From positions 290,001 to 354,000 of the forward strand of contig JAEQBH010001385.1 of the NCBI GenBank assembly GCA_016808115.1: a DNA stretch of 64,000 bases, written 5' to 3'. Of this stretch, positions 59,701 to 64,000 are shown in pieces. The notes under the pieces are model-generated. The model saw nothing but the letters and a program-made list of their open reading frames with translations. It did not search any database and was not told the origin of the DNA. The position numbers and the translations under genes were made by a program. This DNA comes from Tetrastigma voinierianum (lineage: Eukaryota > Streptophyta > Magnoliopsida > Vitales > Vitaceae). Position 1 is the stretch's first letter, and every line of letters begins with the position of its first letter.

Positions 59701-61819
59701 TTTTAAGGTTCATAAAAACACTCATCATTTTCCACTGTATAAAGAAATGGAAAAGAAACATAAAAGTGTCAACAAAACAAAATAACTGCACATCAATTTA
59801 TTGCTCTTATTATATACTCCAATCCAAAGCTCATGTTATTATGGTATTTATACTCTGGTATAAATATTTAAGACAACAACCTTTTCAGATTATTCAGTAG
59901 TACCATAAAGTGAGTGCACAGCAATCTCCTCATGTTTGTTCCTAAATGAAACCATCAAATGGAGCCGCAACATCATATACCTTTCCGTTGCATTGTGGGC
60001 AATCTAATCTAGATCTTTCTATTCCACACTCGGTGCATGGAGTATACCCCCTTCCTCTGCAACTTGGGCAAGGTAGCTCCCTAATATACTGGCCATTGGG
60101 ACCAAACCACGACCTTATTTTGGGAGCATCAGATGTAACATTCCTGAAGTTTTAAGTAAATGTTAGATAGCATGCCCCAATTGTAAATATGAATACTAGT
60201 AGAATATAATATGGATCATTCCAGCATTGTCATATGTAGTTAAACACATAGCACTTCAACAAAGAAATCAACAATCAAAGCTACACTCAGCATGATTTAT
60301 TAGTAACAAATACCTCCATTCAGAAAAACAAAACTTGAAATTTGAAGCAGTAAGATAAAAGCAATCTCAACTTGAACACCAAATTTGCAAGCCTGTTTGA
60401 TCATTATGATATAACAAAAAATGTAACATATCCTAAAACAGTCTGTAATTTTTGTAGGTTAAAATATAAAATGTTAACTCAACTTGTCTAGAAATGCAAA
60501 ATTCTCTCTCTCTCTTTATACATACACTATTCATTAATCAGTAGAAAGTAGCATTTCCTTTAGAAACGGTTTTTAAAAGAAGCATGACTATTTGGATATA
60601 AACAAAAAAAAAGCTTCAATAATATTTTGGGTAATGTGTTATACAACAAAAAGGTGATTTTTGGAAGAATGTAACACAAGTGATTGTCCAATTGATTCTC
60701 CAAATTTTCAAAAATTGACTGTAAAAAAATTACCACACCCCTATTTTTGTAAGAAAGCACTTTCAAGCATTAGAAGCATTTTCAGCATTTCTCAAACTCA
60801 CTCCCAAACAGGCTATTGGAAAGATTCTCTCTCCTCCAAGATTAGTTCTCCTCCATCTCTACCAACATTTTTGCATAATGTTATTAATTCCCAGATAAAG
60901 ATAACATAATAATTTACAATTATTAGTCAGCACATAATAAATATTTTTAACTTCATATACGCATGTACAATCACAAGCAGACAAGTATTTATTACATGGA
61001 TGCAGGTAGTGTATTATATTAAAATGAGGTCAATTACATAAATTAAACTATCTCAATTAGTTCAGATTATGATGAAGAAGAAGATAACAAATTTTCATCT
61101 TAGCCCATTCCACAATTAACTTCCTTTTCATTTCCTAAAGCGAATTCTATTTTCTCCTTCAACTTCTTCTCCCCTTTCTACCATGCTAACCCCCAAAGGC
61201 TCAGAGCGTGGATGCGTCCACCAAACCCTCACTGTAAGTAATTCTATTTTCTACTTCATATGGGGTTATTTGACTAAAAAAGGGCCATTTGGAAATTTAA
61301 TTCATATGCAATATTGAAAATGTAAACATGCTCAATTAATCACAAGGTTAATCTCCAATTTCTTGGCCCTTTCACCAATTCTAGGTCTTTCAAATCAGTA
61401 ACGATCAACCAAGTTCGGGTTTAAATGTATGAATTGATGAATGGACAGAACCTGGGTTGTAGATCAACCTCCAGGCCGAAGAGCTCCGCCGAAGGATCAT
61501 AACCCAACTGCCGATGGACAAATAAAACAAAACAATTGTAAGATCAAAAATCATCATGTATGTGTGCATGTATATAAATAGAGAGAGGGAGGAGAGAGAG
61601 AGAGAGAGAGATTGCCTGGGGTTGTTTGGGAACGAAAATTGAATCGTCATTGATGGAAGAAGAAATGATGCGGGGAGTGAAGTCAATCTTTCGCTTAGAG
61701 TGGAGAAAAATCAAGAAGCGAACTTTATTGTGAATCCATTGAGGCGCCATAACTCGAAGAGACGAACAAATTGAGGACATTTTCAACGGATTCTTGTGTA
61801 TGACAACTGGAAAAAGCAA
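53796..61819 (-). CDS. Zinc-binding protein with DnaJ-type Cys-rich region and four CCHC zinc knuckles (396 aa)
   Basis: Minus-strand exons: 61819-61616, 61507-61452, 60143-59981, 59453-59365, 58857-58725, 55524-55432, 54846-54744, 54145-53796; the sum of 1191 bases is in phase. Residues 1 to about 65 are Ser/Arg/Lys-rich with few acids, like an organelle transit peptide; a second in-frame ATG at 61780 would give 383 aa. Residues 112-152 hold four CxxC pairs (CPSCRGRG, CTEC, CPQCNGKG, CRKC), the DnaJ/BSD2-type zinc-binding fold. Residues about 216-280 are basic helical repeats (SKRMKIIHRDPKLHAQRV, ASEALKAFFRDPENRRKRS), NUMOD3-like. Residues 286-392 hold four zinc knuckles of spacing CX2CX4HX4C (first CRNCGREGHRRHYC). 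Binding of RNA or DNA in plastid or mitochondrion is inferred. The first intron uses a GC donor. Intron 5 hosts the retropseudogene. Confidence 0.9.
56231..57677 (+). pseudogene. Processed retropseudogene of an NSRP1/DUF2040 (CCDC55) splicing-regulator gene
   Basis: Coding-like sequence starts at 56549 with MKKYGLQLRVPPSQLKKQP, followed by DDIEREIYRQASKNKTLEDI and DYDIIYEEMKAKTIHP, the conserved N-terminal half of plant NSRP1 (DUF2040). Near 56868 the frame must shift by one base to continue REHEIIYERKLARERSKDN, then AEQAKWLEEERLCELREEK and KKSDLSDFYNNLSKNVAF. A TAG at 57238-57240 and a later frameshift break the tail, where DAVAAAKEHSLTRKRAKQQ is still visible at about 57390. It is intronless, with an upstream leader, a poly-A run at 57664-57675 and an 11-base target duplication ATAGGTCAAAA (56220-56230, 57678-57688). 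This proves LINE-mediated retrotransposition. The parental protein acts in alternative splicing in nuclear speckles (family knowledge). Confidence 0.92.
57740..58720. other. Remainder of intron 5 of the zinc-knuckle gene
   Basis: Contains open but featureless frames (57820-58146) and sequence with the look of an old LINE in antisense ('tccaccttccaacccctcacc', 'ctaatggagattaaagttcctc'). I cannot confirm a family. Confidence 0.4.
60390..60825. mobile_element. Possible MITE in intron 2 of the zinc-knuckle gene
   Basis: AGCCTGTTTG at 60390 and CAAACAGGCT at 60816 form a 10-base inverted pair around about 436 AT-rich bases. No matching target duplication was found, and CAAACAGGC is common at ends of unrelated hAT MITEs. 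Confidence 0.4.
61582..61611. repeat. (GA)n microsatellite at the donor of intron 1
   Basis: A GA-rich run that on the coding strand reads (TC)n directly after the GC donor of the zinc-knuckle gene's first intron. Confidence 0.9.
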
Positions 61820-62039
61820 AATTGAATATGGAGAGGGAGAGAGAGTTTAATTCATAAATAAAATGGGGGCTTTGAGTGTTCAGAAACGATAGATAGGAGG
61901 ACGCTTCTCGTTACCTCCCAGCCTTTTGCTCCTGATAAGCCCCAGGGCTACGCCTTGCAGGCAAACAACGTCCACAAAGCTAAAAAGCCTGCGTGTTCTA
62001 CATTAAGGCCCACAAAGCTAAAAGTATAGGTGGCAATTT

Positions 62040-64000
62040 AGGGCTGACCCATTGGGTTAGTCCCATCCACCCATAATTATGACTGAATTAGGCTATTAAT
62101 TTATTTCCACTAAATAATCTAAAGTCTGGCTCGTCATCGATGAATTAGCTCTACACAGCCCACCTACCTACGCGACACCCCATTCCCGGTCATAATCACC
62201 GGCCAACCGCGCATAAAACATCTACATAAACCTGTCCCAACAAATCTAATATCAAGCATGATGAAACTACCATTCGCCCATAAACAATACTCAATACATG
62301 CCAACTACAAATCCAACTATATACCCAATAGCTACAAGAGCCATACGTTTACTCTTATACAATACATACATTAAACTTAAAATATAATACATGTATACAT
62401 CAAAGCCTAATAACCCGCCGCTTCTTAATCCGATCTCTGTGACGTAGCCGCCCTCGCACGCCTCCCCGTACCAGAAAATAATATCCCTCAACATGAAGCA
62501 ACGCTCGCAGCGTAATCGCCTCTGCCGCGCTACCACCTGTCATGAATTAACGCTCTAACGTAAACACACATTCAAGCAAACACGATCCTACCAATGTCTA
62601 CACGACCAACTCCGCATCCCGAAATTCTCATCGACCGATCACACTCACCTGCTCGTACGAAAAATTATTATTTCATAATGACAACCCTCCTGATGATATA
62701 TATCAATCGGCCATCCGACGATCGGGACATATTATTCGTTTCATGACTAATCCGACGAATATCAATCATCATCCGACGATCGGGATATTTTTAATTCGAC
62801 CACCGATAATTAATATTTTTAGACAACCCTGAACCGCTTTCTCTAGACTCGTCTCCGCACTAACTCCTATAGTCCTGACGCCCAAACAAGATACTAACGA
62901 CGTATCGCCAATTCCAATACGCCTAATCACATGCAAATATGTAAACATGCACATATCCACATAACATCCAATCTATCAATTACGCCATGTAATTATCATT
63001 TCAACATCAAATTACCACTGCTAATTATCAAACACGAGCAAGACTCGACTCGAATCACTCGACCATACGCATTTCTTCACACAAAAATATATTTAGAATT
63101 AATTATTTCTGAATAAATAAACCCTCGATTACTATTTAAATCCATTGAATTATCTGGGCTCACCTCTCTCGCGTAACCCGCAGATTACAGCCATTCCTAC
63201 TTCCAATTTCAATCAAAGATGATTTATTTCAATATTTCCAAACTTAGAAAAACCATCAGCCGCGGGCGCCACGATCGAACCAATGGTTGTTCAAAAATTA
63301 CATCAATTCCTGGCCCCAAGGTTTGGGACCTATCGACGGCCCCCTCACTACCACACGACTAAACATTTGTAAAGACTAAAACTAATAAACGCAATGTTAG
63401 AACCCCTTACCTCTCGGAGTCATTTTCAAACTCACAATCCGCAGGTCCACGCAGAAATTTCTCCGCTGCAGCGCTTCTCCTTCTTTGTCCCGAGATCGGC
63501 CGACGGCCGGGGACAAGGCAGGATTTGCACTTTCTCTCTAAAGAAAAGTTCCTCAAAAATGGCTACTCGGGACTTCCAAAATCTACTCCCACCTTTTTTC
63601 TCTCATTTTGTTGAGAATAAGCACTATCGACAATTTTGCCTTTGCTGCGATCTCTAAACAAATCCTATAACGATCAATACGTCCTTCATTTTTCGCTGAC
63701 ATTCGACACTATCTCTGGCTGCTCATTTTCATCATTATCTACTCATACCACTTACGCATACGAAAGATTAAGAGACGCGACTTTCGTTAAGATCGAAATT
63801 CGCTTTATCTAAGACCCAAACTCGACACGCCGAAAAACGTAAATTCGACCGTCTAAATTCGACGAAATTTACGCTACACAGATACGAGACGATTTCAACT
63901 ACAACTGCTTTCACATCCGAGATCTAGAGAATAAATTACTGATTTTTTAACCCGAAATTACCACTCGTAACGAAATCACTTTTTCGTCTCTTCCATAAAT
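62040..64000. mobile_element. Probable LTR-retrotransposon LTR or flank, cut by the window end
   Basis: Non-coding, CG-containing sequence with long stretches of short mixed motifs ('ccgacgatcgggatatt' occurring twice, 62714-62733 and 62773-62790, and 'cattcgacactatctctgg'), resembling the long Tekay/Del-type LTRs at 15 and 31 kb in texture. No gag or pol in the window. Orientation is not determined. Confidence 0.45.

Overview
This is nuclear DNA from a flowering plant. The three host genes have compact exons, GT-AG introns and plant-specific families, and almost everything else is plant-type LTR retrotransposon, LINE, hAT/MULE or SINE sequence. The mix of LINE-filled introns and old nested LTR elements fits a woody eudicot such as grapevine, but the species is not proven by anything I can read. 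No CRISPR, operon or organellar gene content is present.

Layout. 1-8.8 kb: broken retrotransposons on the minus strand (a Copia pol, an Athila/Tat-type gag with its primer-binding site, an LTR with an initiator-Met primer site, and a second Copia gag). 9.0-11.3 kb: a complete eight-exon two-AP2-domain transcription factor of the WRINKLED-like group, minus strand. 11.4-14.1 kb: gene-poor DNA holding a miniature LTR element (TRIM). 14.17-34.06 kb: one very old Tat-type Gypsy element, plus strand, both LTRs present. It is swollen to about 20 kb by later insertions: two Tekay-like LTRs, a Pack-MULE-like insert inside one of them, and a second MULE-like insert. 34.1-37.6 kb: AT-rich and unassigned DNA. 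37.68-51.02 kb: a 12-exon DUF1664 gene, minus strand, whose long introns hold solo LTRs, LINE pieces, hAT MITEs and a SINE. 51.1-53.8 kb: microsatellites and AT-rich spacer. 53.80-61.82 kb: an eight-exon zinc-binding protein gene, minus strand, joining a DnaJ-type Cys-rich domain, basic repeats and four zinc knuckles; one intron contains an opposite-strand processed pseudogene of an NSRP1/DUF2040 splicing-regulator gene. 62.0-64.0 kb: probable LTR sequence running off the window.

The three host genes are each transcribed from the minus strand but show no functional link. I reassembled their exons by hand; in each case the reading phase closes exactly across every junction, which is the main support. 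Two junctions need a GC donor instead of GT. The clearest dated history is in the large introns: perfect or near-perfect target-site duplications mark two solo LTRs, two MITEs, a SINE and the retropseudogene, and give an order of insertion.
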